From Mariniradius saccharolyticus AK6 (GTDB taxonomy: Bacteria > Bacteroidota > Bacteroidia > Cytophagales > Cyclobacteriaceae), in the NCBI RefSeq assembly GCF_000330725.2, contig NZ_AMZY02000005.1:124001-188000 (forward strand): 64,000 bases of DNA, written 5' to 3'. Each line of letters opens with the position of its first letter. The first letter of the stretch is position 1. This document shows positions 54,231 through 63,535 of the stretch, piece by piece. The position numbers were made by a program, and so were the translations under genes. The notes beneath the pieces are model-generated. The model was given only the letters and a program-made list of their open reading frames with translations, was not told the DNA's origin and did not search any database.

Positions 54231-55580
54231 ATGAAAAATCCCTGTTTCAAAACCATCCTAAGATCTTGGATGCTTGTTCAGCCATTGGTTGTTTTATTGA
54301 TTTTTTCCTGCCAAAACAAAGACCAAACCCAACAAGCCGAACATTTGGGACAAATGGAAGCATTTGCCGAAATGGTCGCTGCAGGCGTCAAACCGATTGC
54401 CTTGAGTGCGCCACTCGCTCCCGAAGAGGCGAATGGTCTCTTTGAAAAAGCGGAGGAAATCGCCAAAAAGCATGGTGTATCCATCTACCGGGAAGCTGAT
54501 TTGGTACAAACGCAATTGTTCCCAGCAGATGTCGCCAAAGGAAAGGAAGTGCTGATTTTCTATTCGGGCAACAGCTTGGACGCTTATCTTGACCTGAAAA
54601 AGACCCTGAGCGATGGAACCTCGGGAGAGGCAGAAGCACGCAGGTTCGGTCGGCTACTGGGCTACCCCGTCACGCATATCAATCGACTTTTGGCAAAAAA
54701 TTCGGACTTCCGGACTTTGGCGGATTTTGGGATTTCCGCGACCAACCTTTTTTTGTACTATAAGGACTTGCCGCGGGCTAGGGATTTTTACCACCGTCTA
54801 TTAGGGCTGGAGATCGTGTCGGATTATGGTTTTGCTGTGACGCTTCGGATTTCGCAGGACGCTTTCGTGACCTTGGTCGATGCTGCGGTGGGTCGACACA
54901 AGGCTGAGGAACCCAAAACCGTCGCAATTGCCCTCCTGACCGACCAATTGCCGGAATGGTACACCTACCTGCAGACCCACAATGTACAAATCAAATACGA
55001 GTACAAGCCAAAAACCAACAATGCCCACGACGGCTTTGTAGCTGTGGATCCTGAAGGCTACCTGCTGGAATTTGAGACATTCAAACAACATCCCGAAAAT
55101 GAACGCCTGATGCCGCAGCTCCGGCGCTTTGCCGCCTTGCCAACGCAAAGTGACAGTGTGGCGGCTGGAATGGGATTTTATGGGGCAGTCACCTGGCTGT
55201 ATTACCAGGATATGCAGGCTGCGCAACTTTTCTATGAGGAAAAAATGGGTTTTGAACTCATCGTGGACCAAGGCTGGGCCAAGGTGTACAGGGTTTCCGA
55301 AACGGGATATGTGGGATTGGTGGATGAGCGGCGCGGCATGCACCGGTACACCGAACTGAAAGGAACGAGTATATCATTCATTGTGAAAGACTGGGAAGGC
55401 TGGCATGGATATGCGCAAGCCAATCAGCCCCTGCCAATTATCAAGGAAAGATATACCGGAAAAGATGGGCGCTACGAAGCCTTTGTCGGCGAAGATCCCG
55501 GGAAGTATTTCTTGGAGTTCAACCAATTTTTGGAGCATCCAGACAATAAACGGCTGTTGGAGGTTTTGGGGGAAAAATAG
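54231..55580 (+). CDS. Lipoprotein with two VOC (glyoxalase-fold) domains
   Basis: A 449-residue lipoprotein (lipobox LIFSC, Cys near 28). Residues about 40-170 are a helical domain of unknown type. Two VOC modules follow, about 190-305 (NLFLYYKDLPRARDFYHRLLGLEIV) and about 320-445 (VTWLYYQDMQAAQLFYEEKMGFELI). Each ends in a LEF strand (GYLLEFETF, KYFLEFNQF), where the metal-binding Glu sits in glyoxalase-fold enzymes. Extracytoplasmic VOC pairs are unusual; function unknown. Confidence 0.75.
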   Translation: MKNPCFKTILRSWMLVQPLVVLLIFSCQNKDQTQQAEHLGQMEAFAEMVAAGVKPIALSAPLAPEEANGLFEKAEEIAKKHGVSIYREADLVQTQLFPADVAKGKEVLIFYSGNSLDAYLDLKKTLSDGTSGEAEARRFGRLLGYPVTHINRLLAKNSDFRTLADFGISATNLFLYYKDLPRARDFYHRLLGLEIVSDYGFAVTLRISQDAFVTLVDAAVGRHKAEEPKTVAIALLTDQLPEWYTYLQTHNVQIKYEYKPKTNNAHDGFVAVDPEGYLLEFETFKQHPENERLMPQLRRFAALPTQSDSVAAGMGFYGAVTWLYYQDMQAAQLFYEEKMGFELIVDQGWAKVYRVSETGYVGLVDERRGMHRYTELKGTSISFIVKDWEGWHGYAQANQPLPIIKERYTGKDGRYEAFVGEDPGKYFLEFNQFLEHPDNKRLLEVLGEK

Positions 55581-55596
55581 CTGTCTGTCAGTGATA

Positions 55597-56364
55597 TCAG
55601 GAAAGCGTCAATGAATCCAAAAACTCCCTGATCGCCTCCAAACTCTTTTCGGGCTCCTCAAACATCCCCATGTGCGCAGCGTCTTCCAATTCGAGGTAAA
55701 TGTCCGCGAATGGCTGGAGCTGACGGCTGTTTTCAATTTTCACGGCTGTGTCCAAACGTCCAGAGATCAACAATTTTTTGCCCAAAAAATGCTTCCAAAC
55801 ATCCAACCTATCCTTCCTGTCCCGCATGGCCGCGGTATAAGCGATCAATGCGGCGGTACTGCTGCGCTTTCCTTCTTGGATCAACCATTGAATCCTGCTT
55901 TCGAGATGCACAGCCTTTGACGGAGCGAAAAGCCCTGGAACAAAGGATTCCAAAAACGGGTCAATGCCGTTCTTTTCCAAGAAAGCAATCACCTTATTGC
56001 GGGTGTGTTTTTTCTCCGCATCATCCGGCAAAGCCGTTGAGTGGAAAAGGCCGATCCCCTTCAATCTTGGTCCCAAAAGCTCCGCCAACGCGAGGGTCAC
56101 ATAACCGCCCAAGGAATGTCCAATCACAATAGGCGACTCGATCCGCTCTTTCTCCATCCAATCGGCCATGTCAGCGGCCAAACTTTCCATCGAGATTTCC
56201 TTTTTGGGTAGGGGATTGTCCCCAAAACCCGGCAGGTCAATGGCAAAAACGGTATGCGTGGCCGCCAAGGCTTCTGCCATTTCAAACCAGATTTCTTTGG
56301 ATTCGCAGAATCCATGGATCAGGATCAGAGGCTGTCCTTGGCCGGTTTTGGTGAAGTGGGGCAT
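55597..56364 (-). CDS. Alpha/beta hydrolase
   Basis: A 255-residue alpha/beta hydrolase. The oxyanion region is LILIHGFCES, the nucleophile is Ser84 in GHSLGG, and the catalytic His is in EDAAHMGMFEEP. The cap region (about 120-180) is short. No signal peptide is present. It is convergent with the VOC lipoprotein gene (16 nt apart). An esterase or BioH/MenH-like role cannot be separated by eye. Confidence 0.9.
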   Translation of the reverse strand: MPHFTKTGQGQPLILIHGFCESKEIWFEMAEALAATHTVFAIDLPGFGDNPLPKKEISMESLAADMADWMEKERIESPIVIGHSLGGYVTLALAELLGPRLKGIGLFHSTALPDDAEKKHTRNKVIAFLEKNGIDPFLESFVPGLFAPSKAVHLESRIQWLIQEGKRSSTAALIAYTAAMRDRKDRLDVWKHFLGKKLLISGRLDTAVKIENSRQLQPFADIYLELEDAAHMGMFEEPEKSLEAIREFLDSLTLS

Positions 56365-56622
56365 AAAAACAATTTTTCTTTCAAGGCACTTTAATAACCC
56401 AAAAGTAACGATGAAGTATTGGTTATATAAAATGCATCGTCAATTTGATCGGTGATTTTAAAGGAGCTTTCAACCCCAAATGATGAACCTTTGATTTCTT
56501 AAAGTCAATGACCAAAATCGGCTCAACTCAAACAACATTAGTAGAACTTATCCGCTGATAGCTTAAGCTCGAGAAATATTACCTAGCTGCTACCCTAATC
56601 GTTAGACCAAAATTTGTTCTCC
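56365..56622. other. Intergenic gap without a recognised gene
   Basis: About 260 bp between the hydrolase and the DUF2442 gene. AT-rich, several stop codons in all frames, no strong hairpin with a T run and no RNA-like structure seen. Confidence 0.4.
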
Positions 56623-56856
56623 CTATAATAGGTTTGTTACTAAAATGTCTTCATCCAAGGACTCCCAATGAATACCTTCTCCTCCACCAATGAAACGAAA
56701 ATTCAAAAGTGCATCTTGGTTTGCATCTCGTAGCTTTGGGAACCACTCCAAAGGAATACTAAGTTCCCGTCCATCCTCTAAAGAAATATACATTCTGGCC
56801 TCATCGAACCTGACGTCTATTGCTAAGGGTGATTTACTTATTGTCAAAATACTCAT
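56623..56856 (-). CDS. DUF2442 small protein
   Basis: A 77-residue protein of the DUF2442 family (ISKSPLAIDVRFDEARMYISLEDGRELSIPLEWFPKL, then IHWESLDEDI). It overlaps the DUF4160 gene by 23 nt. The DUF4160-DUF2442 pair recurs in many bacteria and behaves like a toxin-antitoxin arrangement, but no activity is established here. Confidence 0.75.
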   Translation of the reverse strand: MSILTISKSPLAIDVRFDEARMYISLEDGRELSIPLEWFPKLRDANQDALLNFRFIGGGEGIHWESLDEDILVTNLL

Positions 56857-57070
56857 TCCAAGATCTTTCTAGTGTCAACTGATAAAGCTCAATAAATTTA
56901 CGAATTTCTTTAAGGTCCTTTGCTCCAAATCCTTTCGATTTTACCAATTCAATAGGCCTGAGAAGAAATTTTGCCGTGGCATTTCCCTTTTCAACGTGGA
57001 TATGCGGGGGATCATGGTCGTTAGAATAGAAAAAGAAGCGATACCCAAAGACATTCAGAACCGTCGGCAT
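56834..57070 (-). CDS. DUF4160 small protein
   Basis: A 78-residue DUF4160 protein: GYRFFFYSNDHDPPHIHVEKGNATAKF carries the conserved His/Asp-rich HDPPHIHV core, and the C-terminal half is helical (LKEIRKFIELYQLTLERSWNEYF). It begins 8 nt after dxs ends, so cotranscription with dxs is likely. It pairs with the overlapping DUF2442 gene. Confidence 0.75.
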   Translation of the reverse strand: MPTVLNVFGYRFFFYSNDHDPPHIHVEKGNATAKFLLRPIELVKSKGFGAKDLKEIRKFIELYQLTLERSWNEYFDNK

Positions 57071-57078
57071 AGGCCCTA

Positions 57079-58989
57079 CTAAACCTCAACCTCCACCATT
57101 TCCCGTACTGCGTTGGCAATTCCCTCGGGGTCGAAGCCACATTCGCGGTGAAGCTCGATCTGTTCGCCGTGCTCCACAATGCGGTCCGGAATCCCCAAGC
57201 GCCTTACCTGAGCGGCGTAACCGTGGTCTGACATCCACTCGATCACGGCAGAACCAAATCCACCCATGATACAGCCATCCTCCACAGTCAGGACTTTCTT
57301 GAATTTCCCAAAAACTTCCTGCAATAACTCCCTGTCAAGCGGCTTCACAAATCGCATGTCGTAGTGTGCGGGCTTCAATCCTTCTTTCGCAAGCATTGCA
57401 CAAGCCTCGACGGCATAGTTCCCAATGTGTCCGATTGTCAAAATAGCCACTTCCTCACCTTCCTGCACGATGCGTCCCTGGCCGATCGGAATTTCTCGCA
57501 TAGGCGTTCTCCATTCAGGCATCACGCCTTGGCCTCTAGGATAACGGATCGAGAACGGCCCTTCGAACTGCGTAGCTGTGAACATCAGGTTGCGGAGCTC
57601 CTCCTCATTCATGGGTGCGGAAACGACCATGTTGGGGATGCAACGGAAATAGGCCAAATCATAAGCCCCATGGTGCGTCGGCCCATCCGCTCCGGCAAAG
57701 CCGGCGCGATCCAGACAAAAAACTACCTGGAGATTTTGCAGCGCCACATCGTGCACAACCTGGTCGTAGGCACGCTGCATGAAGGATGAATAGATATTGC
57801 AGAAAGGAATTAGCCCTTGCGTGGCCAAGCCGGCAGAAAACGTGACAGCATGCTGCTCGGCAATACCCACGTCAAATGCACGGTCAGGCATTTCCTTCAT
57901 CATGATATTCATGGAAGAACCGGAGGGCATCGCAGGTGTCACCCCCATGATCTTGGGATTCTGTTTTGCCAATTCCACAATGGTATGGCCAAACACATCC
58001 TGGTACTTGGGAGCCTGGGGTGCACTTGGGACCTTTTTGAAAATTTCTCCAGTGACCTTGTCGAATAGCCCCGGTGCGTGCCAAGTAGTCTTGTTGCCGT
58101 TTTCGGCAGGGCCATAGCCTTTGCCTTTGACGGTCACGCAGTGGAGTATTTTTGGACCTGGAATATCGCGAAGGTCGGAGATGATCTCTACCAAGTGGTT
58201 GACATCATGACCGTCGACAGGGCCAAAATAGCGCAGATTGAGCGATTCGAAGAGGTTGCTTTGCTTCAAAATCGCGGACTTGATGGCTCCTTCGATTTTG
58301 GAGATGATCTCTTGGGCTGATGAGCCAAATTTGGATATTTTACCCAAAAGGCTCCACACTTCGTCCTTTACCTTGTTGTAGGTATGGGAAGTGGTGATAT
58401 CTGTGAGGTAGTCCTTGAGTGCCCCCACGTTGGGGTCGATGGACATGCAATTGTCGTTGAGAATAATGAGCAAGTTGGTATCGGAAACACCCGCATGGTT
58501 CATCGCCTCAAAGGCCATCCCACCAGTCATGGACCCGTCGCCGATGACGGCCACGTGCTGTTTGTTTTTTTCTCCCTTGTACTTGGAAGCAACTGCCATG
58601 CCCAAAGCGGCAGAAATGGAGGTGCTTGAATGGCCCACGCCAAATGTGTCAAACTCGCTCTCTTTCCTTTTCGGAAATCCCGAAAGACCGCCATATACCC
58701 TGTTGGTATGGAAATTATCCCTACGTCCTGTCAGTATTTTGTGTCCATAAGCTTGGTGCCCAACATCCCACACGAGCTGGTCTTCGGGCGTATTGAGCAC
58801 ATAGTGCAGGGCTACGGTCAGCTCCACTACGCCTAAGCTCGCGCCGAAATGTCCGCCATAAACCGACACGATATCCACGATGTACTGTCTCAGTTCATCA
58901 CAAATTTGGACCAGTTGGTCTTTCGAAAATTTTTTGAGATCGTCGGGTGAGTCGATCTGTGCGAGCAATTTTCCAGGTTTGATGGTCAT
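57079..58989 (-). CDS. dxs: 1-deoxy-D-xylulose-5-phosphate synthase
   Basis: First enzyme of the MEP pathway, condensing pyruvate and glyceraldehyde 3-phosphate with TPP. It has 636 residues. Motifs are GGHFGASLGVVELTVALHY, the TPP-binding GDGSMTGGMAFEAMN, the catalytic-domain DVGIAEQHAVTFSAGLA, and GVMPEWR near the C-terminal domain. An ATG at 58989 is chosen over a TTG two codons earlier. ispE of the same pathway is at 8544. Confidence 0.96.
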   Translation of the reverse strand: MTIKPGKLLAQIDSPDDLKKFSKDQLVQICDELRQYIVDIVSVYGGHFGASLGVVELTVALHYVLNTPEDQLVWDVGHQAYGHKILTGRRDNFHTNRVYGGLSGFPKRKESEFDTFGVGHSSTSISAALGMAVASKYKGEKNKQHVAVIGDGSMTGGMAFEAMNHAGVSDTNLLIILNDNCMSIDPNVGALKDYLTDITTSHTYNKVKDEVWSLLGKISKFGSSAQEIISKIEGAIKSAILKQSNLFESLNLRYFGPVDGHDVNHLVEIISDLRDIPGPKILHCVTVKGKGYGPAENGNKTTWHAPGLFDKVTGEIFKKVPSAPQAPKYQDVFGHTIVELAKQNPKIMGVTPAMPSGSSMNIMMKEMPDRAFDVGIAEQHAVTFSAGLATQGLIPFCNIYSSFMQRAYDQVVHDVALQNLQVVFCLDRAGFAGADGPTHHGAYDLAYFRCIPNMVVSAPMNEEELRNLMFTATQFEGPFSIRYPRGQGVMPEWRTPMREIPIGQGRIVQEGEEVAILTIGHIGNYAVEACAMLAKEGLKPAHYDMRFVKPLDRELLQEVFGKFKKVLTVEDGCIMGGFGSAVIEWMSDHGYAAQVRRLGIPDRIVEHGEQIELHRECGFDPEGIANAVREMVEVEV

Positions 58990-59121
58990 CAGCAATGTGT
59001 TACATGATAAAGGTAATAAACATCAGCATCCGCATAATGTTTTGAAAAAGATAATTTCGGGAGTGGTTTTCGATACAGGCTTGAATTTACCTGTAGGGTG
59101 TTTAATTTACCATTAAATGGA

Positions 59122-59129
59122 TATCTTTG
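59122..59129 (+). promoter_or_regulatory. Candidate -7 element upstream of scpA
   Basis: TATCTTTG matches TAnnTTTG exactly, about 45 bp before the scpA GTG. No TTG is found 19-21 bp upstream, so the call is weak. Confidence 0.35.
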
Positions 59130-59173
59130 AAATCCGTTCGGGCGCAAAAATAATATAAATAATATAGTTTCCA

Positions 59174-59923
59174 GTGAGTTTCGAAATCAAATTGCCTCTC
59201 TTTGAGGGACCTTTCGACCTGATGCTCTTTTTCATCGAAAGAGATGAGCTGGATATCTATGACATTCCGATCGCCAAAATCACCCAGGACTTTTTGGAGT
59301 ATATCCACCATTTGGAGAAGATGGAGATCGAGGTGGCGAGCGAATTTATCCTCTTTGCAGCCACACTGATGAAGATCAAATCACGTATGTTGCTGCCACG
59401 CCCAGAATTGGATGAGGAAGGAAAGGAAATCGATCCGCGGGAGGAATTGATCCGACACCTATTGGAGTACAAAAAATACAAATCGGTGATCCTCGAACTG
59501 GCAAGCCTCGAAGAGCAAAGACTCTCCAAGGAAAAAAGGGGCAATATCCAATGGGAATTGGAGCAGCTTTCCAAGGCTGAGGATGTGGATGCAGAGATGC
59601 AGGATTTGGACTTGTTCAAGCTTTTGAAGGTCTTCCAAAGGGTCATGTCCAAATATGCCAACCGGACTGACGAAACCAAACACACGGTTGTGCAGTATCC
59701 ATATACCATTGAGCAACAAAAGGATTTTGTCTTGGAAAAAATCAGCTTTCGTGACCGGGTTCCCTTCACGGAGTTTGTGCAATACAAACCCGACAAAATA
59801 TTCGTTATTTATACATTTTTGGCCATTTTGGACCTCCTGCAGCTTTCACTCGTGACAATCACGATCGGAGAAGGTTTCAACAATTTTTGGGTTGAGAAAA
59901 AAGAACCTGTTGCCGCTGCATAA
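59174..59923 (+). CDS. scpA: Segregation and condensation protein A
   Basis: Kleisin subunit of the bacterial condensin that links SMC heads. Its 249 residues start at a GTG. The N-terminus FEIKLPLFEGPFDLMLFFIERDELDIYDIPIAKITQDFLEYI is typical, and ATLMKIKSRMLLP follows. Acidic middle and C-terminal winged-helix regions are present. scpB is not in the window. Only 2 nt separate it from the next gene. Confidence 0.92.
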   Translation: MSFEIKLPLFEGPFDLMLFFIERDELDIYDIPIAKITQDFLEYIHHLEKMEIEVASEFILFAATLMKIKSRMLLPRPELDEEGKEIDPREELIRHLLEYKKYKSVILELASLEEQRLSKEKRGNIQWELEQLSKAEDVDAEMQDLDLFKLLKVFQRVMSKYANRTDETKHTVVQYPYTIEQQKDFVLEKISFRDRVPFTEFVQYKPDKIFVIYTFLAILDLLQLSLVTITIGEGFNNFWVEKKEPVAAA

Positions 59924-59925
59924 GT

Positions 59926-60981
59926 ATGAAGTTGGACAACAAGAAGATTTTCCAGACACTCAACCCCAATAAAGTATGGGTTCCAATCCTCATTGGTTTG
60001 GCGATCGTTTTTTACATGTTTTACACGGATCCCTCGATCAATGCCAATACCCTCAAAGGGGTTTTTGACGCATCTGTATGGTGGATATTGTTGGCTATTC
60101 TGGTCATTTTGGGACGAGATGTCGGCTATATTTTCAGGATAAGGGAAATCACGGATAGACAACTTACCTGGACACGTGCTCTGTATGTCATCATCCTTTG
60201 GGAGTTTGCGTCTGCTGTGACGCCATCTGTGGTCGGCGGTTCGGCAGTTGCCATTTTTATCCTAAACAGGGAAGGAATCAAACTTGGAAAGGCAATCGCT
60301 TACGTGATGGTCACAGCGATCCTAGATAACCTGTTTTTTGTCATTGGCGCCCCCATCATCCTGTATTTTGCCCAAGGGAACATTTTCCCTTCCGGAAGGA
60401 TCATGGAAATGCGATTTGGTAGGAGTATCGAGGTCCTGTTTTGGATTTCCTATGGACTGTATGCCTCGTACTCACTCGTGATGGCATTGGCGCTTTTTTA
60501 CAAGCCCCGGGTTTTCAAATGGGTGTTGTTAAAAATATATTCCATCAAATGGCTTCGGAAATGGAAGCATTCAGCCAACGAGTACGGCAACCAAATCATC
60601 GAAGCCTCGAAGGAACTCATAGGTAAAAACGCCAAATATTGGGTGACGATAATTGTTGCGACGATATTCATTTGGAGTTCCAGGTACTTGATGCTCAATG
60701 CACTAATTGGAGCTTATGCTGATTTGGATATCTATGAGCACATCACGATTTTTGCCCGACAGGTTATCATGTGGATCGTGATGATGATATCGCCAACCCC
60801 GGGCAGCAGTGGCACGGCAGAGTTTTTCTTTGCCCAGTTCTTTGCCGAGTTCCTCAATGGCTACACCTTCGTGACGAGTATCTTGTGGAGGTTGCTGACG
60901 TACTATCCCTATTTGTTTTTGGGTGCGATATTCTTACCTCGTTGGATCAAGCAAGTATTTTTTAAAAAGAAAGAGCATTGA
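59926..60981 (+). CDS. UPF0104-family flippase-like membrane protein
   Basis: A 351-residue integral membrane protein of the lysylphosphatidylglycerol synthase transmembrane domain family (UPF0104). About eight hydrophobic segments are visible. SAVTPSVVGGSAVAIFIL and SPTPGSSGTAEFFFAQF are the signature loops. The catalytic aminoacyl-transferase domain is absent, so lipid flipping or a related function is likely, not lysylation. It is in a probable operon with scpA and murF-alr. Confidence 0.85.
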   Translation: MKLDNKKIFQTLNPNKVWVPILIGLAIVFYMFYTDPSINANTLKGVFDASVWWILLAILVILGRDVGYIFRIREITDRQLTWTRALYVIILWEFASAVTPSVVGGSAVAIFILNREGIKLGKAIAYVMVTAILDNLFFVIGAPIILYFAQGNIFPSGRIMEMRFGRSIEVLFWISYGLYASYSLVMALALFYKPRVFKWVLLKIYSIKWLRKWKHSANEYGNQIIEASKELIGKNAKYWVTIIVATIFIWSSRYLMLNALIGAYADLDIYEHITIFARQVIMWIVMMISPTPGSSGTAEFFFAQFFAEFLNGYTFVTSILWRLLTYYPYLFLGAIFLPRWIKQVFFKKKEH

Positions 60982-61004
60982 TCGACAATTGCTATTTTTA
61001 GGTT

Positions 61005-63473
61005 ATGATCCAATCGCTCACGCCCCGACAGATTACCGATATTGTCCAAGGGCAATTGCTCGGACCCTCAGAGGACGCGCTTATCTCGATGGTATCCATC
61101 GATTCGAGGAGCATTCTGCAGCCAGAGTCCACGCTTTTTGTGGCGCTCAAAGGCGCCAAATTTGACGGTCACACGTTCGTTCCTTCTTTGTTGGATTTGG
61201 GAGTGAGCTGTTTTTTGGTGAAAAATGATTTCCCCGACGCTGCGTCTATTTCCCATCGGGCAAGTTTCATCCTGGTTGACAATACACATACCGCACTCCA
61301 CCAACTGGCGGCATACCAGCGCAGTCTGTTTAAAAACCCACTCGTCGGCATCACCGGGAGCAACGGGAAGACCATCGTGAAGGAATGGTTGGGGCAGGTT
61401 TTGGGAAGAAAATTCCCCGTCGCCAAAAGCCCCAAGAGCTACAATAGTCAAGTCGGCGTACCACTTTCCGTATTTGGCATCCACGCCACCGACAAAGCCG
61501 CCATCATGGAAGCAGGTATCTCCAAACAGGGAGAAATGTCCAAATTGGAAGCGATCCTCAAACCCGAAATCGGGATTTTCACCAATATCGGTACCGCCCA
61601 CGAGGAAGGTTTTCCTTCGATGGAGGATAAACTGAAGGAAAAAGCGCTGCTGTTTGACCACAGCAAATTTGTCATTTGCCGAAAAGAACATGCGGCAATC
61701 CACCAGCATTTATTGGACAAATTGGGAGAAGAGCGTCTGATTGTCTGGTCGGACGATGTCGGCTGCGACTATACCCTGACCGTTCGCAAGGATCCGGATC
61801 ATGCCAAAATCCTGCTGATGCGGCCGGATTTGAGCATTTTTACCTTTTCGGTTCCCTTCTTGGACGAGGCATCGCTCGAAAACATTCGCCATGTAATTGT
61901 GGCCTCACTCACCTTGGGTTTGGAGCCGACAGATATCCAGGAAGGCATCAGCCACCTGAAAGCTGTGGAAATGCGGCTAACCTTGAAGCCAGGTATCAAC
62001 GACTGCCTATTGATCGATGATACGTACAACAACGACTTGGCAGGGCTTAGGCTAGCATTAGACTTTATGAGCGCGCAGCGGCCCAAAGACAGGAAAGTGG
62101 TGATCCTCTCAGACATGTTGCAGGTGGGAAAGCCCCAGGAGGTTTACCAAAAAATCGCCGAGCTCCTCCAATACCACCGGGTTGACTTTCTGGTGGCGGT
62201 TGGACAGCATATTCGACAGGCACTTTCCCATTTTCAAGGCGAATCGCGCCATTTTGCGGACACCAAGTCATTGGTTGCCGGTATCTCCGATCTCAATTTC
62301 GAAAACGACCTGATCCTCATCACGGGTGCAAGGGAATTCCGCTTCGAGCAAGTCGTCGATCGGCTGCAGCAGCGGATACATGGTACCACCCTGGAGATCA
62401 ACCTCAATGCGCTGACCCACAATTACAATTTTTACAAATCAAAAATCCTTCCCCATACCAAGATTATGGTCATGGTCAAAGCCTTCGCCTATGGAGGTGG
62501 GGCCGCCGAAATCGCCAATCACCTGCAGCAAATGGGGGCCGACTATCTCGCCGTCGCCTACACCGATGAAGGCGTCGCACTGCGGGAAGCAGGTATCAAG
62601 CTTCCGATTATGGTACTCAATCCGGTACAGGAGTCCTTCATCCACCTGCAGCAGTTCCACTTGGAACCTGTTGTGTATGGCCTGGATTTTTTCAAACAAC
62701 TGGGAAAATACTGTCGCCACCAAGGCACCGACATGCATATCCACCTCGACTTTGACACGGGCATGCATCGCCTTGGTTTCGAAATGGAGCATTTGCAGGA
62801 TTTGAAAACGCTGATCATTGATTTTCCCGAACTCAGAATAGCCAGTATGTACACCCACCTCGTAGGTGCCGACGAGGAGGCGCACCATGATTTCTCGATC
62901 CGCCAATTGGAGGATTTTCTGAAAATGTGCAGCACCTTGGAATCAGCGCTTAGCTACCGCCCACTCCGCCACGCACTCAACTCGGCAGGCATCGTCAGGT
63001 ACCCCGAATACCAAATGGACATGGTGCGCTTGGGAATCGGGCTCTACGGCGTAGAGGTCAGTGGACTGTATGAGGGACACCTGAAACCAATCAGCAGCCT
63101 GAAAACCACTGTCTCCCAGGTAAAACACCTAAAAGCAGGAGAAACCATTGGCTACAGCAGAAAGGGAAAAATGGACCAAGACGGCCAAATCGCCACCATC
63201 GCAATCGGCTATGCGGACGGTTATGACAGGCGGTTCAGCAATGGCAGGGGCTTCGTGCTCATCCATGGACACCGTGCACCCGTGATCGGCAATGTCTGCA
63301 TGGATATGACCATGCTGGACGTGACGGGCTTGGAGGTGCGTGAAGGCGATGAAGTTTTGATCTATGGACCCGGCATTTCGCTGAAGGAACTCGCCGAACG
63401 CATCGGGACCATTCCCTATGAACTGCTAACCAATATCAGCAGCCGGGTCAAGCGGGTGTATTATTTGGATTAA
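61005..63473 (+). CDS. MurF-alanine racemase fusion
   Basis: An 822-residue bifunctional cell-wall enzyme. Residues 1 to about 460 are the MurF ligase that adds D-Ala-D-Ala to UDP-MurNAc-tripeptide, with the ATP loop GITGSNGKTIVKEW (about 115-128). Residues about 460-822 are the alanine racemase, with the PLP Lys near 490 in VMVKAFAYGGG and the catalytic Tyr region TIGYSRKG near 716. Both active sites look intact. The fusion is known from other Bacteroidota and would place D-alanine supply with its use. It starts 23 nt after the flippase gene. Confidence 0.94.
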   Translation: MIQSLTPRQITDIVQGQLLGPSEDALISMVSIDSRSILQPESTLFVALKGAKFDGHTFVPSLLDLGVSCFLVKNDFPDAASISHRASFILVDNTHTALHQLAAYQRSLFKNPLVGITGSNGKTIVKEWLGQVLGRKFPVAKSPKSYNSQVGVPLSVFGIHATDKAAIMEAGISKQGEMSKLEAILKPEIGIFTNIGTAHEEGFPSMEDKLKEKALLFDHSKFVICRKEHAAIHQHLLDKLGEERLIVWSDDVGCDYTLTVRKDPDHAKILLMRPDLSIFTFSVPFLDEASLENIRHVIVASLTLGLEPTDIQEGISHLKAVEMRLTLKPGINDCLLIDDTYNNDLAGLRLALDFMSAQRPKDRKVVILSDMLQVGKPQEVYQKIAELLQYHRVDFLVAVGQHIRQALSHFQGESRHFADTKSLVAGISDLNFENDLILITGAREFRFEQVVDRLQQRIHGTTLEINLNALTHNYNFYKSKILPHTKIMVMVKAFAYGGGAAEIANHLQQMGADYLAVAYTDEGVALREAGIKLPIMVLNPVQESFIHLQQFHLEPVVYGLDFFKQLGKYCRHQGTDMHIHLDFDTGMHRLGFEMEHLQDLKTLIIDFPELRIASMYTHLVGADEEAHHDFSIRQLEDFLKMCSTLESALSYRPLRHALNSAGIVRYPEYQMDMVRLGIGLYGVEVSGLYEGHLKPISSLKTTVSQVKHLKAGETIGYSRKGKMDQDGQIATIAIGYADGYDRRFSNGRGFVLIHGHRAPVIGNVCMDMTMLDVTGLEVREGDEVLIYGPGISLKELAERIGTIPYELLTNISSRVKRVYYLD

Positions 63474-63535
63474 ACTGTACGATTACTTCTAGGAGATGAA
63501 ATTGCCGACTTCTGACTAACTTGGATCTGATGAGA

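Noticed and set aside
61005-63473. MurF-alanine racemase fusion as a novel architecture
   Set aside because: This fusion is already known in Bacteroidota, so it is annotated but not reported as new.
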